A DNA stretch of 64,000 bases from Streptomyces sp. NP-1717 (lineage in GTDB: Bacteria > Actinomycetota > Actinomycetes > Streptomycetales > Streptomycetaceae): positions 1 to 64,000 of the forward strand of contig NZ_JAAPBF010000001.1 of NCBI RefSeq assembly GCF_022695985.1, read 5' to 3'. Positions 8,098 to 16,671 of this stretch are shown here, piece by piece (within the stretch, counting starts at the first letter, position 1; each line of letters starts with the position of its first letter). The position numbers and the translations under genes were made by a program. The notes beneath the pieces were generated by a model, which was not told the DNA's origin, did not search any database, and saw only the letters and a list, made by a program, of their open reading frames with translations.

Positions 8098-9692
8098 GGG
8101 GTGCGGGCCCACTTCTCGATGTTCCACCACGGGCCGGACGCGAGGCCGTGGTCGTGCGGTTCGACCTGGGTGGTGAGGGTGCCCCAGGTGTCGTTCACGA
8201 CGTAGACGTGGTCGATGTGGGTGAGGAAGGTGTAGCCGGGGTCCTTCGCCAGCTCACGCTGGACGGTGTCGTAGGCGGCCTTGCGGGCCGGCTTGTCACC
8301 GCTCTCGCGGCCGGCGTCGAGGGCCTTGTCGACGGCCGGATTGTCGTACCAGGCCATGTTGTTGAAGCCGTCGCCCGCGAGGCCCGAGTTGAGCAGGCTG
8401 AACTGGTCGAAGTCCGGGTCGCCGGGGGCTCCGCCGCCGGCCAGTACCGCGTCCGTCTTCATCCGCGGCTCGATGACCTCCCAGGTGCCCGCCTGGGTCT
8501 TGATGTCGATGCCGGCCTTCTTGGCGTCGGAGGCGTAGGCGAGGGCGTGGTCCTGGCGGAGCTTGTCACCGGTCAGGTACCAGAGCGGGAAACTCGCGCG
8601 GACGCCGTCCTTCGCGACGATGCCGTCCCGGCCGGCCTTCCAGCCCGCCTCGTCGAGGATCCGCCTGGCCTTCGCGAGGTCGTGCTCGCGCTCGGTGCCC
8701 CGGGTGAACCACTCGCTGTCGGTGGGGACGGGTCCGTAGGCGGCCTTGCCCGCGCCGTCGAGGATCTTGTCGACCATGGTGTCCCGGTCGACGGCGACGT
8801 CGAGCGCGCGGCGCACGGCGTTGTCGCCCGCGACCTTGTTGTGGGTCGGGAGGGTGACGGTGCGGTAGTCGTACGACGTGGCCGCGTACGTCCGCTTGCC
8901 CTTGTCGCTCTTGAAGCCCCTGGCGAGGTTGGGCGGCAGGATCGCGCCGTCGAGGTCTCCGGCGCGCAGCCGGGTGGCGCGGATGTCGTCGTCCTTGATG
9001 ATGGCCATGGTGAACTTCTTCACCTCGGGCTCGCCGTCCCAGTAGTCGGGATTGGCCTTGAAGCTGATCTTCTCGCCCTTGGACCAGTTGGTGAGGGTGT
9101 AGGGCCCCGTGCCGACGGGCTTGGTGGTGAACGGGCCGGAGTTGACGTCCTGTCTGCCCGCCAGGTGCTCCGGCGCGATGGGCAGCACGGTCCGCTGGGC
9201 GAAGGGCGCGTAGGGGTACTTGAGGGTGAAGACGACGGTGTCCTCGCCCTCGGCCGTGACGTCCTTGATCGCCGCCAGCTCGGTCTTGGACGGGTTGTTG
9301 GTCTTCGCGTCCAGGATGGTGCGGTAGGTGAAGACGACGTCCGCGGCGCTGAAGGGCTTGCCGTCGCTGAACTTCACGTCGTCGCGCAGCCGGTAGGTGT
9401 ACCTCGTGCCGCCCGCCCCGACCTCGGGGAGCGCGGAGGCGAGGGCGGGCTTGAGGTTCATGTCGCCGTCGACCGCGAGCAGTCCGTCGAAGATCTTGGA
9501 GTTGCCGTCCTTGCCGTAGCCGAGCAGCGGGCTGAGACTGTCCGGCTCGTAGGCGATCCCGACGACCGCGCTCTCCTGGTCCCGGCCGTCGGGGCCGGAG
9601 CCGCTGTCCGGGTTCGAGCAGGCCGCGACGGAGAAGGCCAGCGAACCGGCCAGCGTCGCCGCGGCCGTGCCACGTATCGAACGGGCGGTCAT
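8094..9692 (-). CDS. Solute-binding lipoprotein of the nickel/peptide ABC importer (SBP family 5)
   Basis: 532 residues from ATG 9692. An Arg-containing signal peptide ends in the lipobox VAAC, so it is anchored on the outer face of the membrane. The body is a family 5 extracellular solute-binding protein: DDVKFSDGKPFSAADVVFTYR, PVGTGPYTL, and RRALDVAVDRDTMVDKILDGAG are typical blocks. First gene of a five-gene operon in the order SBP, permease, permease, ATPase, ATPase, as in nikABCDE. The family alone would allow peptide or nickel transport; the Nur-like box upstream (9726-9742) makes nickel more likely. The operon would feed nickel enzymes such as urease, hydrogenase or nickel superoxide dismutase. 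Confidence 0.87.
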   Translation of the reverse strand: MTARSIRGTAAATLAGSLAFSVAACSNPDSGSGPDGRDQESAVVGIAYEPDSLSPLLGYGKDGNSKIFDGLLAVDGDMNLKPALASALPEVGAGGTRYTYRLRDDVKFSDGKPFSAADVVFTYRTILDAKTNNPSKTELAAIKDVTAEGEDTVVFTLKYPYAPFAQRTVLPIAPEHLAGRQDVNSGPFTTKPVGTGPYTLTNWSKGEKISFKANPDYWDGEPEVKKFTMAIIKDDDIRATRLRAGDLDGAILPPNLARGFKSDKGKRTYAATSYDYRTVTLPTHNKVAGDNAVRRALDVAVDRDTMVDKILDGAGKAAYGPVPTDSEWFTRGTEREHDLAKARRILDEAGWKAGRDGIVAKDGVRASFPLWYLTGDKLRQDHALAYASDAKKAGIDIKTQAGTWEVIEPRMKTDAVLAGGGAPGDPDFDQFSLLNSGLAGDGFNNMAWYDNPAVDKALDAGRESGDKPARKAAYDTVQRELAKDPGYTFLTHIDHVYVVNDTWGTLTTQVEPHDHGLASGPWWNIEKWARTP

Positions 9693-9725
9693 GGATTCCA
9701 CACCCCTACTGAAGATCACACGTTA

Positions 9726-9742
9726 TTGCGAACGACTCGCAA
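9726..9742. promoter_or_regulatory. Nur-like operator in front of the nickel/peptide ABC operon
   Basis: TTGCGA-N5-TCGCAA (17 bp, perfect dyad; the dyad extends one base on each side) lies 33 bases upstream of the binding-protein start codon in an AT-rich promoter region. The nickel-responsive Fur-family regulator Nur of Streptomyces coelicolor is known to bind a TTGCAA-N5-TTGCAA-type box and to repress its nik operon. The spacing and 5 of 6 bases per half-site match. Regulation here is an inference. Confidence 0.6.
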
Positions 9743-9801
9743 TTAAACAGTATGTAAAGGGGTGCTTGTCCAGGTCATATGCGGCCGACCGGCGGCCGGA
9801 A

Positions 9802-10992
9802 CTACGGTGCGGGGGCGCCGGGCGCGGGCAGGGCGGTCAGGGTCGCGAGCCTCTCGCGGTGCGATCCGGTCGAACCCAGCGCGATCTCATCGGACTTGGC
9901 GCGTTTGAGATACAGATGCGCGGGGTGCTCCCAGGTGATGCCGATGCCGCCGTGCAGTTGCACACATTCCTCGGCCGCGTGGACGGCGACCCGGCCGCAG
10001 TACGCCTGGGCGACCGCCACCGCGAGCGGCGCGTCGGGGCTGTCGGTGGCCAGCGCGTCGGCGGCGCCGCGAGCCGCGGCACGGGCCGACACGATCTCCA
10101 GCCAGAGGTGCGCCATCCGGTGCTTGAGCGCCTGGAACGAGCCGATGGGCCGGTTGAACTGGTGCCGTTCGCGGGTGTGGCGCACCGTCGCCTCCAAGCA
10201 CCATTCCGCGAGCCCGAGTTGCTCGGAGGCGAGCAGTCCGGCGCCCGCGAGCAGTCCACGGCGTACGGCGGCCTCCGCGGCGCCGGCGTCCGTGAGCCGT
10301 GTCCCGGCGGCGAGGGCGGCGGGGTCCACGGTGACGGTGGAGAGCGGGCGTGTGAGGTCGAGCGGGGTCCCCGGGCGGACGGTGACGCCGGGCGCCGACG
10401 TCCCGACCGCGTACAGCCCGTCGTCGGCCAGGACGAGCAGGACATCGGCGACGGTGGCATCGGCGACGGCCCTGATGCCGCCGCTCGTGGTGGCGGTGGG
10501 GAGCGGGCCGTCCGGCCCGGTGGAGAGCGGGACGGCGAGCACGGCGACCGTACGGCCCGCGGCCAGCGCGCCGAGCAGTTCCCCGACGGCCGCGCTCTCC
10601 GGTTTCAGGGCGAGCAGCGTCTGCGTCGCGATCACGGAACTGGTCAGAAACGGCGCGGGCGTGACCGCCCGGCCCAGCTCCTCCAGCACCACCGCGGCCT
10701 CGCGGTGGCTCGCCCCCTGGCCGCCGAGGTCTTCGGGGACGAGCAGCCCGGCCGCGCCGATCCCGGCGGCGAGCGAGGTCCAGAGCGCGGTGTCGTGGGG
10801 CGCGCCCGATTCCGCGCGGCCGAGCGCGGCGGGGAGGTCGGCGCGGCCGGTGAGCAGGGACCGTACGGCGGCGCGCAGGTCGTCCTCCTCCTCGGAGTAC
10901 AGCAGGTCGGGTGCGGCCCCGGCCGGCCCGGTCTCCGCGTCCATGTCCGTGTCCACATCCGCGTCCGTGTTCATGTCGTCCACCGTGCTCAT
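9802..10992 (-). CDS. Acyl-CoA dehydrogenase (second subunit-type gene)
   Basis: 396 residues; ATG 10992 overlaps the upstream stop as ATGA. The N-terminal 25 residues are acidic and low in complexity. The helical N domain contains GAAGLLVPEDLGGQGASHREAAVVLEELGRA, and the C-terminal FAD-binding domain ends with QLHGGIGITWEHPAHLYLKRAKS, the usual acyl-CoA dehydrogenase C-terminal block. It oxidises an acyl-CoA at C2-C3 using FAD. It immediately follows a second acyl-CoA dehydrogenase gene; such adjacent unlike pairs commonly form alpha2beta2 enzymes in actinomycetes for sterol or other bulky side chains. Here that is inference. Confidence 0.85.
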   Translation of the reverse strand: MSTVDDMNTDADVDTDMDAETGPAGAAPDLLYSEEEDDLRAAVRSLLTGRADLPAALGRAESGAPHDTALWTSLAAGIGAAGLLVPEDLGGQGASHREAAVVLEELGRAVTPAPFLTSSVIATQTLLALKPESAAVGELLGALAAGRTVAVLAVPLSTGPDGPLPTATTSGGIRAVADATVADVLLVLADDGLYAVGTSAPGVTVRPGTPLDLTRPLSTVTVDPAALAAGTRLTDAGAAEAAVRRGLLAGAGLLASEQLGLAEWCLEATVRHTRERHQFNRPIGSFQALKHRMAHLWLEIVSARAAARGAADALATDSPDAPLAVAVAQAYCGRVAVHAAEECVQLHGGIGITWEHPAHLYLKRAKSDEIALGSTGSHRERLATLTALPAPGAPAP

Positions 10993-12191
10993 CGGGCGAG
11001 GTCCTTCCATGCGACGTCCTTGTCGTCGCGCGGCTCGGCGGGCAGACCGAGGACGCGTTCGGCGACGATGTTGAGCAGTACCTCGCTCGTACCGCCCTCG
11101 ATGGAGTTGCCCTTCGAGCGCAGATAGCGGTAACCCGCCTCGCGGCCGGTGAAGTCGACGAGCTCCGGGCGCCGCATGGTCCAGTCGTCGTACAACAGGC
11201 CCTCGTCGCGCAGGAGTTCGACCTCCAGTCCGCTGATCTCCTGGTTGAGCCGGGCGAAGGAGAGCTTCAGTCCCGAGCCTTCGGGGCCCGGCCTGCCCAC
11301 GGCGAGCTGCTGGCGCAGGCGTTCACCGGTCAGCCGTGCGACCTCGGCCTCGACCCAGAGCGCGAGGAGACGCTGGTGCAGTTCGTGGGTGCGCAGTTCG
11401 GGGCGCTCGCGCCAGGTCCGGGAGAGCCGGCCGATCATGCCGCCCTCGCGCGGGAGACGGGCGCCGCCGATCGAGACGCGTTCGTTCATGAGGGTGGTCC
11501 GCGCGACCTTCCAGCCCTCGCCGACCGGGCCGAGCCGGTGGGCGTCGGGGATCCGGACGTCGGTGAGGAACACCTCGTTGAACTCGGCCTCGCCGGTTAT
11601 CTGGCGCAGTGGCCGTACGTCGACCCCGGGGTCGGTCATGTCGCAGATGAAGTAGCTGATGCCCTGGTGCTTGGGCAGGGCGGGGTCGGTGCGGGCTATG
11701 AGGATGGCCCAGCGGGCGAGATGGGCGCTGGAGGTCCACACCTTCTGTCCGTTGACGATCCAGTCGCCGCTCCGCTCGCCCGTGCCGTCGCGTACGGCGC
11801 GGGTCGCGAGCGCGGCGAGGTCGGATCCGGCGCCGGGTTCGCTGAAGAGCTGGCACCAGACCTCCTCGCCGACCCACAGGGGCCGCAGGAAGCGGCGCTT
11901 CTGCTCGTCGGTGCCGTACGCGAGGATGGTGGGCGCGGCCATGCCCAGTCCGATGCCGATGCGGCGCGGGTCGTTGTCGGGGGCGCCCGCGGCGGCCAGT
12001 TCGGTGTCGACGACCGACTGGAGCGAGCGCGGGGCGCCGAGTCCGCCGAGACCGGGCGGGAAGTGCACCCAGGCGAGTCCGGCGTCGAAACGGGCCTTGA
12101 GGAAGTCGGTCGGCGCCGTGCCGGCCGGCGGGTGCGCGGCGAGCAAGTCCCCTGTGCGGCGGCGCAGTTCGGCCGCTTCAGGCGCGGTCAT
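10989..12191 (-). CDS. Acyl-CoA dehydrogenase (first subunit-type gene)
   Basis: 400 residues. Clear family blocks: LGGLGAPRSLQSVVDTELAAAG (N domain), QLFSEPGAGSDLAALATRA and DWIVNGQKVWTSSAHLARWAILIART (middle beta domain, acyl and FAD contacts), and the C-terminal SIEGGTSEVLLNIVAERVLGLP, where the EGGTSE segment lies near the catalytic region. Cytosolic FAD enzyme of beta-oxidation type. It shares ATGA overlaps with both neighbours, so three genes are translationally coupled. The acyl substrate is unknown. Confidence 0.88.
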   Translation of the reverse strand: MTAPEAAELRRRTGDLLAAHPPAGTAPTDFLKARFDAGLAWVHFPPGLGGLGAPRSLQSVVDTELAAAGAPDNDPRRIGIGLGMAAPTILAYGTDEQKRRFLRPLWVGEEVWCQLFSEPGAGSDLAALATRAVRDGTGERSGDWIVNGQKVWTSSAHLARWAILIARTDPALPKHQGISYFICDMTDPGVDVRPLRQITGEAEFNEVFLTDVRIPDAHRLGPVGEGWKVARTTLMNERVSIGGARLPREGGMIGRLSRTWRERPELRTHELHQRLLALWVEAEVARLTGERLRQQLAVGRPGPEGSGLKLSFARLNQEISGLEVELLRDEGLLYDDWTMRRPELVDFTGREAGYRYLRSKGNSIEGGTSEVLLNIVAERVLGLPAEPRDDKDVAWKDLAR

Positions 12192-13174
12192 CGGGCGCCC
12201 GCCCTCGCTGCCGCCGCGAGGCCCGGGACCACGACCAGCCGGCCGGTGGTGGTGCCGTCCGCCACGCGCTGGACTGCCGACGCGGCGTCCGCCATCGGCA
12301 CCCGCTCACTGATGAGCGGTTTGACGGTGCCCTTGGCGGCGAGTTCGGTCAGTTCCTGGTGGCAGCGGAGGATCGCGGCGGGGTCCTTCTGGTTGTAGAG
12401 CCCCCAGTGCAGCCCGACGATCGAGTAGTTCTTCACCAGCGCGTGGTTGAGAGCGGGGGCCGGGATGGTGCCGCTCGCGAAGCCGATGACGAGGATGCGG
12501 CCCTCGAAGGCGACGCACTTGGCGGACTTGGTGTACGCGTCGCCGCCGACCGGGTCGTACACGACGTCCGCGCCGCGCCCGCCGGTGAGGTCCTTCACGG
12601 CGGTGACGATGTCGTCGGTGCGCCGGTCGATGACGTGGTCGCAGCCCAACTCCTTCGCCACGCGTACCTTGTTCCGCCCGCCGGCCACGCCGATGACGGT
12701 GGCGCCGGCGGCTTTGCCGAGCTGGACGGCCGCGCTGCCGACACCTCCGGCGGCGGCGTGCACGAGCAGCGTCTCGCCCGCCTGGAGGCGCGCCCTGCGG
12801 TGGAGTCCGAACCAGCCCGTCTGGTAGCCGATGTGCAGGGCCGCCGCCTCGGCGTCGTCGAGCGCGTCGGGCGCGGGGAGCACCGCGGCCTCGTCGGCGA
12901 CGACGTACTCGGCGAGTCCGCCGTCGGGCAGCGCCGGGGTCGCGATGACGCGCCGCCCGTCCCCCGTCTCGCCGCAGACCTCGACGCCGGGCGTGAAGGG
13001 CAGTGGCGGGCGGACCTGGTACTGGCCCCGGCAGAGCAGGGCGTCGGGGAAGTTGATGTCCGCCGCGAGGACCTTCAGCAGGAGTTGACCGTCACGCGGT
13101 GTGGGGCGGTCCACCTCGTCCAGCCGCATCACCTCGCTCGGCTCGCCGTTCCGGTGCACTCGCCATGCCTGCAT
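12188..13174 (-). CDS. NADPH:quinone oxidoreductase-type, zinc-independent MDR family
   Basis: 328 residues. N-terminal GroES-like fold with DINFPDALLCRGQYQVRPPLPFTPGVEVCGE, then a Rossmann domain with AAAGGVGSAAVQLGKAAGATVIGVAGG (nucleotide-binding Gly-rich loop). The structural zinc cysteines of alcohol dehydrogenases are missing, as in quinone oxidoreductase/enoyl reductase members. First gene of the operon with the two acyl-CoA dehydrogenases, so it may reduce an enoyl or quinone product linked to the same acyl substrate. A palindromic operator overlaps its promoter. Confidence 0.85.
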   Translation of the reverse strand: MQAWRVHRNGEPSEVMRLDEVDRPTPRDGQLLLKVLAADINFPDALLCRGQYQVRPPLPFTPGVEVCGETGDGRRVIATPALPDGGLAEYVVADEAAVLPAPDALDDAEAAALHIGYQTGWFGLHRRARLQAGETLLVHAAAGGVGSAAVQLGKAAGATVIGVAGGRNKVRVAKELGCDHVIDRRTDDIVTAVKDLTGGRGADVVYDPVGGDAYTKSAKCVAFEGRILVIGFASGTIPAPALNHALVKNYSIVGLHWGLYNQKDPAAILRCHQELTELAAKGTVKPLISERVPMADAASAVQRVADGTTTGRLVVVPGLAAAARAGAR

Positions 13175-13216
13175 TCGGGGGCCTCCACAGATGAGGATCG
13201 GTACGCGCTTCCTCGC

Positions 13217-13233
13217 ATACTAAGCGGTCGCTT
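13217..13233 (-). promoter_or_regulatory. Promoter with AAGCG-N2-CGCTT operator for the acyl-CoA dehydrogenase operon
   Basis: On the minus strand AAGCGACCGCTT (13233-13222) is a dyad with arms AAGCG/CGCTT. It runs directly into TAGTAT (13222-13217), a good -10 box about 40 bases before the first ATG of the operon. No strong -35 was seen. Similar AAGC...GCTT palindromes over the -10 box are typical of TetR-family repressors of fatty-acid genes. The regulator is not encoded next to it. The site also overlaps the stop codon of the SpoIIE-type phosphatase gene. Confidence 0.5.
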
Positions 13234-14335
13234 GTCCGGGGGGAACAGGCTCGTCGGCGTCGTAGCGTGCGACGGCGAGCACCGCCATGTCGTCGTCGCG
13301 TCCGCCCTTCGTCCACCGGCCGACCGACGAGAACAGGGCCCCGATCAGCCGCTCGGGATCCCCGCCCGGGACCGGCTTCAGCTCGGTGCGGGGGTCGTAG
13401 AAGACCCCGGCCGCGTTCCGCGCCTCGGTCACTCCGTCCGTCACACAGAGCAGGGCGGCGCCGACGGGGAAGTCGTACGAGCGGGTCCCGCCGATGCCGG
13501 GCGCGAGGTCACGCATGCCCAGCGGCGGCGTCGCCTGGCCGGTGTCCAGCCGGCGCACCTCGCCGTCGCGTACGAGATAGGGGGCGGGATGGCCGCAGCT
13601 CAGCAGCCGCACGGTGGTGCCGCGCCGGTCGATCTCGACCAGGAGCGCGGTGGCGAACGCCTCGGCGGCGTCGACGGCGAACGGGTCGGAGTACTGCTCG
13701 ACGGAACGGACGACGGCACGGTCGAGCCGTTTCGCGAGCTCCACCAGATCGGGCTCGGACTCGGCGCGCTCCCGGAACGCGCCGACGATGATGGAGACGG
13801 CGGACACGGCCCCGAGGCCCTTGCCGCGCACGTCGGCGATGAGCAGCCGGAGCCCGAAGGGCGTCTCCTCCACGGCGTAGAGGTCGCCGCCGATCCGGGC
13901 GGCGGCGTCCGCGGCCTCGTAGCGGCAGGCGACGGCCATCGGGCCTGCGATCCTGGGCAGCGGCGGCAGCACGGCCCGCTGGAGTTGCTCGGCGGTGGAT
14001 CTGACGACGGAGAACTTCGCGCTCTGGCTGTCGAGCATGCGCCGGACGGCCAGCGCGAGAGCCGAGGCGATCACGATCTCCAGAAGCTGCACGGTCGCGG
14101 ACGCGTAGCCGTGGTGACTCTGGATCGCGGAGACGCTGGTGAGCCCGATACCGACGGCCACGATCATCAGGGTGTAGCGGAACGTGCCGCTGATGGCCGC
14201 CGCCATGGCGGCGACGGCGATCAGCGCGGCGCCGCTGACGATCTTGGGTGTCACCAGTTCGAGGCCGACGGAACCGACGAGCAGCACCGGGGGCAACCAG
14301 GGGTACTGCTGGATACGGGAGTGCCCCTCGTCCAT
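13220..14335 (-). CDS. Membrane PP2C/SpoIIE-type serine phosphatase
   Basis: 371 residues from ATG 14335 with AGGA eight bases upstream. About residues 12-105 form three to four hydrophobic helices; residues 130-355 are a SpoIIE-type PP2C domain: RIGGDLYAVEET, LLIADVRGKGLGA and VTDGVTEARN carry the metal-binding Asp/Gly positions, and DDDMAVLAV closes the fold. Such proteins dephosphorylate anti-sigma-factor antagonists in Streptomyces partner-switching pathways. No sensor domain (PAS/GAF) is present; the membrane part may do the sensing. No anti-sigma gene is adjacent. Confidence 0.87.
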   Translation of the reverse strand: MDEGHSRIQQYPWLPPVLLVGSVGLELVTPKIVSGAALIAVAAMAAAISGTFRYTLMIVAVGIGLTSVSAIQSHHGYASATVQLLEIVIASALALAVRRMLDSQSAKFSVVRSTAEQLQRAVLPPLPRIAGPMAVACRYEAADAAARIGGDLYAVEETPFGLRLLIADVRGKGLGAVSAVSIIVGAFRERAESEPDLVELAKRLDRAVVRSVEQYSDPFAVDAAEAFATALLVEIDRRGTTVRLLSCGHPAPYLVRDGEVRRLDTGQATPPLGMRDLAPGIGGTRSYDFPVGAALLCVTDGVTEARNAAGVFYDPRTELKPVPGGDPERLIGALFSSVGRWTKGGRDDDMAVLAVARYDADEPVPPGQATA

Positions 14336-14466
14336 GTCACCGGTCCTTCTCCGCCGCGCCCGTCGCGCCCGTCTCTCCATCCGGTAACCACATCACGGGA
14401 GAGATGCGCCCACCGTGCTGCGAAACCACCAAAACCAGAGGAAAAGGCAACCGGCGGGGCGCCGTG

Positions 14467-15207
14467 TCAGCGGCCGAAGACCTCGAAGGCCACCGCGGGC
14501 CGTCCGCCGAACCGCGCGGCCATCCCCTGTGCGTTGGCCGTGAGGAACGTACGGCAGTACGCCTCGGGGTCCTCGTCCGTCAGCACCTCGATATAGCTGC
14601 GGTGTTCGAGCAGCGACTGTACGGAGCGTTCCAGCCCGGCCGTCGCGTCGACGGCGTGGGTCGGGGTGGCGGAGCCGGCGACGGCCACCCAGCGCACCCC
14701 GTCCCACGGCTGGAGCCCCTGCTCGGCCAGTTCGGGGAAGATCCACCGGTTCCCCGCGTCACCGGCGGCGTCGAGCGTGGCGCGCCCGACGGCGCGGTGG
14801 TCCGGGGTGTTCCAGGCGGTGCCGCCCCAGGTGTCACGGTGGTTGAGGGTGATGACGAGTTCGGGGCGGTGGCGGCGGATGGCCGCCGCGATGTCCCGGC
14901 GCAGCGCGAGCCCTTCCTCGATCACCCCGTCCCGGTGGTCCAGGAAGACCACCTCGGACACACCGACGACGGCCGCGCTCGCCCGCTGCTCCCGCTCGCG
15001 CAGCGGGGCCGCGGTGACGGGGTCGACCGTGTCGATACCCGCCTCACCCCGGGTCGCGAGGAGATAGGTGATCTCACGGCCCTCGTCGGTCCACACGGCG
15101 ACGGCGGCCGAGCAGCCGTACTCCAGGTCGTCCGGGTGCGCGACCACGGCGAGGGCGCGCCGCCAGTCGGCGGGCATGGGGGCGAGCTGTCCGGTCGTAT
15201 CAGTCAT
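14467..15207 (-). CDS. LmbE/PIG-L family N-acetylglucosaminyl deacetylase
   Basis: 246 residues from ATG 15207. Zinc-site motif AHPDDLEYG near residue 23 and the downstream histidine in TPDHRAVGRATLDAA are the standard PIG-L/LmbE metal ligands; HRDGVIEEGLALRRDI is another family block. Members remove acetyl groups from GlcNAc-linked substrates (MshB in mycothiol synthesis, teicoplanin deacetylases, GlcNAc-PI). Which substrate is used here is not clear, and it is an isolated gene rather than part of a mycothiol cluster. Confidence 0.85.
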   Translation of the reverse strand: MTDTTGQLAPMPADWRRALAVVAHPDDLEYGCSAAVAVWTDEGREITYLLATRGEAGIDTVDPVTAAPLREREQRASAAVVGVSEVVFLDHRDGVIEEGLALRRDIAAAIRRHRPELVITLNHRDTWGGTAWNTPDHRAVGRATLDAAGDAGNRWIFPELAEQGLQPWDGVRWVAVAGSATPTHAVDATAGLERSVQSLLEHRSYIEVLTDEDPEAYCRTFLTANAQGMAARFGGRPAVAFEVFGR

Positions 15208-15265
15208 GTCCGCAGGGTAGGTCCCGCGCGGCCCCGGGCGGGTGCGCCCGCGGCCGGGGCGCCGG

Positions 15266-16564
15266 TCAGATCTCGTCGTGTGCCAGGGCCAGCAGCCGGT
15301 CGAGCACCCGTGGGCCCGAGGCGCGGACGCCGTCGTGCTCGTACTCGTCGGTGACCCAGGTGCGCAGTCCCCGGACGGCGCGTGCCGTCTGAAGCGAGTG
15401 GGCGGTCTCGACGTACATGTCGTCGTGGTAGACGGCGGCGGCGACCGGGACCTCGTTGGCGGCCAGCCGGTCGGGGTCGTACAGCGCGGGCCAGTCCGTG
15501 CGGGCGGCCAGCAGCTCGGCGGTCTCGCGCAGCGGGCGCAGCGCCGGGTCGGCGGTGAAGTGCCAGGGGTGGATGGTCTCGCCGGTGAAGAGCAGCGGCG
15601 TGTCACCGGCGAGGGTCCGGGCCGCGTCGAAGCGGGGGAACTCGGCGCGTACCCGCTCGGCCGACCAGGCGGTGGGCCGGCCGTCCTGGGCGTAGATCGC
15701 CTCGTGGACGAGCGCGTACAGGGGGTGCCCGGCGAACGAGAGCCGGGCGGCGACGCTCTCCTGGAAAGTGTCGGACAGCTGGGGGCCGCCGGGGGTGGAG
15801 ACGAACGCGTTCTCCAGGAGGTAGTGCAGCTGGTGGGTGCCGTCGCCGACGCCGAGGAGGATGCCGAGGGACTGGAACGCCTCGGGCGTGAGGGTGTAGC
15901 CGTTCGGCAGGACGGGGTGGTGCTCGGCGATGTGTCCGGCGATCCGCCGTGCCTGTTCGACGTCCTGCGGGTAGCGGGCGTAGTGCGCGGCCACCTTGCG
16001 TTCGATGCGCGGGTAGGCGGCGCGGTAGACGTCGTCGGGGCCGCCGCCGAGCGAGGGCAGGCCGCCGGTGATCAGTACGGTACGCAGTCCCTCGGGCGCG
16101 GTCGAGAGATAGCGGACGGCGCAGAAACCGCCGAAGCTCTGGCCGAGGAGGGTCCACGGGGCGCCGCCGGTGACCTCGCGCCTGACCACCTCGCAGTCCC
16201 GCACGATGTTGTCGGACCTGAAGTGGGCGAGGTAGTCGGCCTGTTGCCGGGCGTCGCCGCGCGCCGGGAGCGTCTGGCGGTTGGCGGGCGTGGAGAGGCC
16301 GGTGCCGCGCTGGTCGAGGAAGAGCACCCGGAAGTCCTCCAGGGCACGCCCGAGCCATGCCTGCCTGCCGGTGAAGCGGCGGGCGCCGAAGCCGGGTCCG
16401 CCTTCCAGGTAGAGCAACCATGGCAGGTCGGCGCCGGCCTTCGCGGTGGCCACGGCCTCGCGGCCGTACAGTTCTATCCGCTCCCCCGACGGGTTCGCGT
16501 GGTCGAGCGGGACCGAGAAGCGGTGGTCGGTGAGGGTGACGCCGGGCTGGCGGTAGCTGGTCAA
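15266..16564 (-). CDS. Proline iminopeptidase-type alpha/beta hydrolase (peptidase family S33)
   Basis: 432 residues. Oxyanion segment LEGGPGFGAR, the marker DQRGTGLSTP, and nucleophile elbow GQSFGG are those of prolyl aminopeptidases. The long C-terminal cap and the late HDDMYVETAHS (probable catalytic His region) fit the larger clade of the family seen in actinomycetes. No signal peptide, so cytosolic. It removes N-terminal proline from peptides; other amino-acid esters are possible. Divergent from the Opu-type ATPase gene with 107 bases between them. Confidence 0.85.
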   Translation of the reverse strand: MTSYRQPGVTLTDHRFSVPLDHANPSGERIELYGREAVATAKAGADLPWLLYLEGGPGFGARRFTGRQAWLGRALEDFRVLFLDQRGTGLSTPANRQTLPARGDARQQADYLAHFRSDNIVRDCEVVRREVTGGAPWTLLGQSFGGFCAVRYLSTAPEGLRTVLITGGLPSLGGGPDDVYRAAYPRIERKVAAHYARYPQDVEQARRIAGHIAEHHPVLPNGYTLTPEAFQSLGILLGVGDGTHQLHYLLENAFVSTPGGPQLSDTFQESVAARLSFAGHPLYALVHEAIYAQDGRPTAWSAERVRAEFPRFDAARTLAGDTPLLFTGETIHPWHFTADPALRPLRETAELLAARTDWPALYDPDRLAANEVPVAAAVYHDDMYVETAHSLQTARAVRGLRTWVTDEYEHDGVRASGPRVLDRLLALAHDEI

Positions 16565-16671
16565 CGGTGCTCCTGGTTCGGTGCGGTGTTCCGTACTGGT
16601 CCGTGGGCGGACCGCGACCGTTCGGCCGCTGCCCGTGTGCGGAGGTCCGCGCCCGCTCCTAGCGTGGGCGC

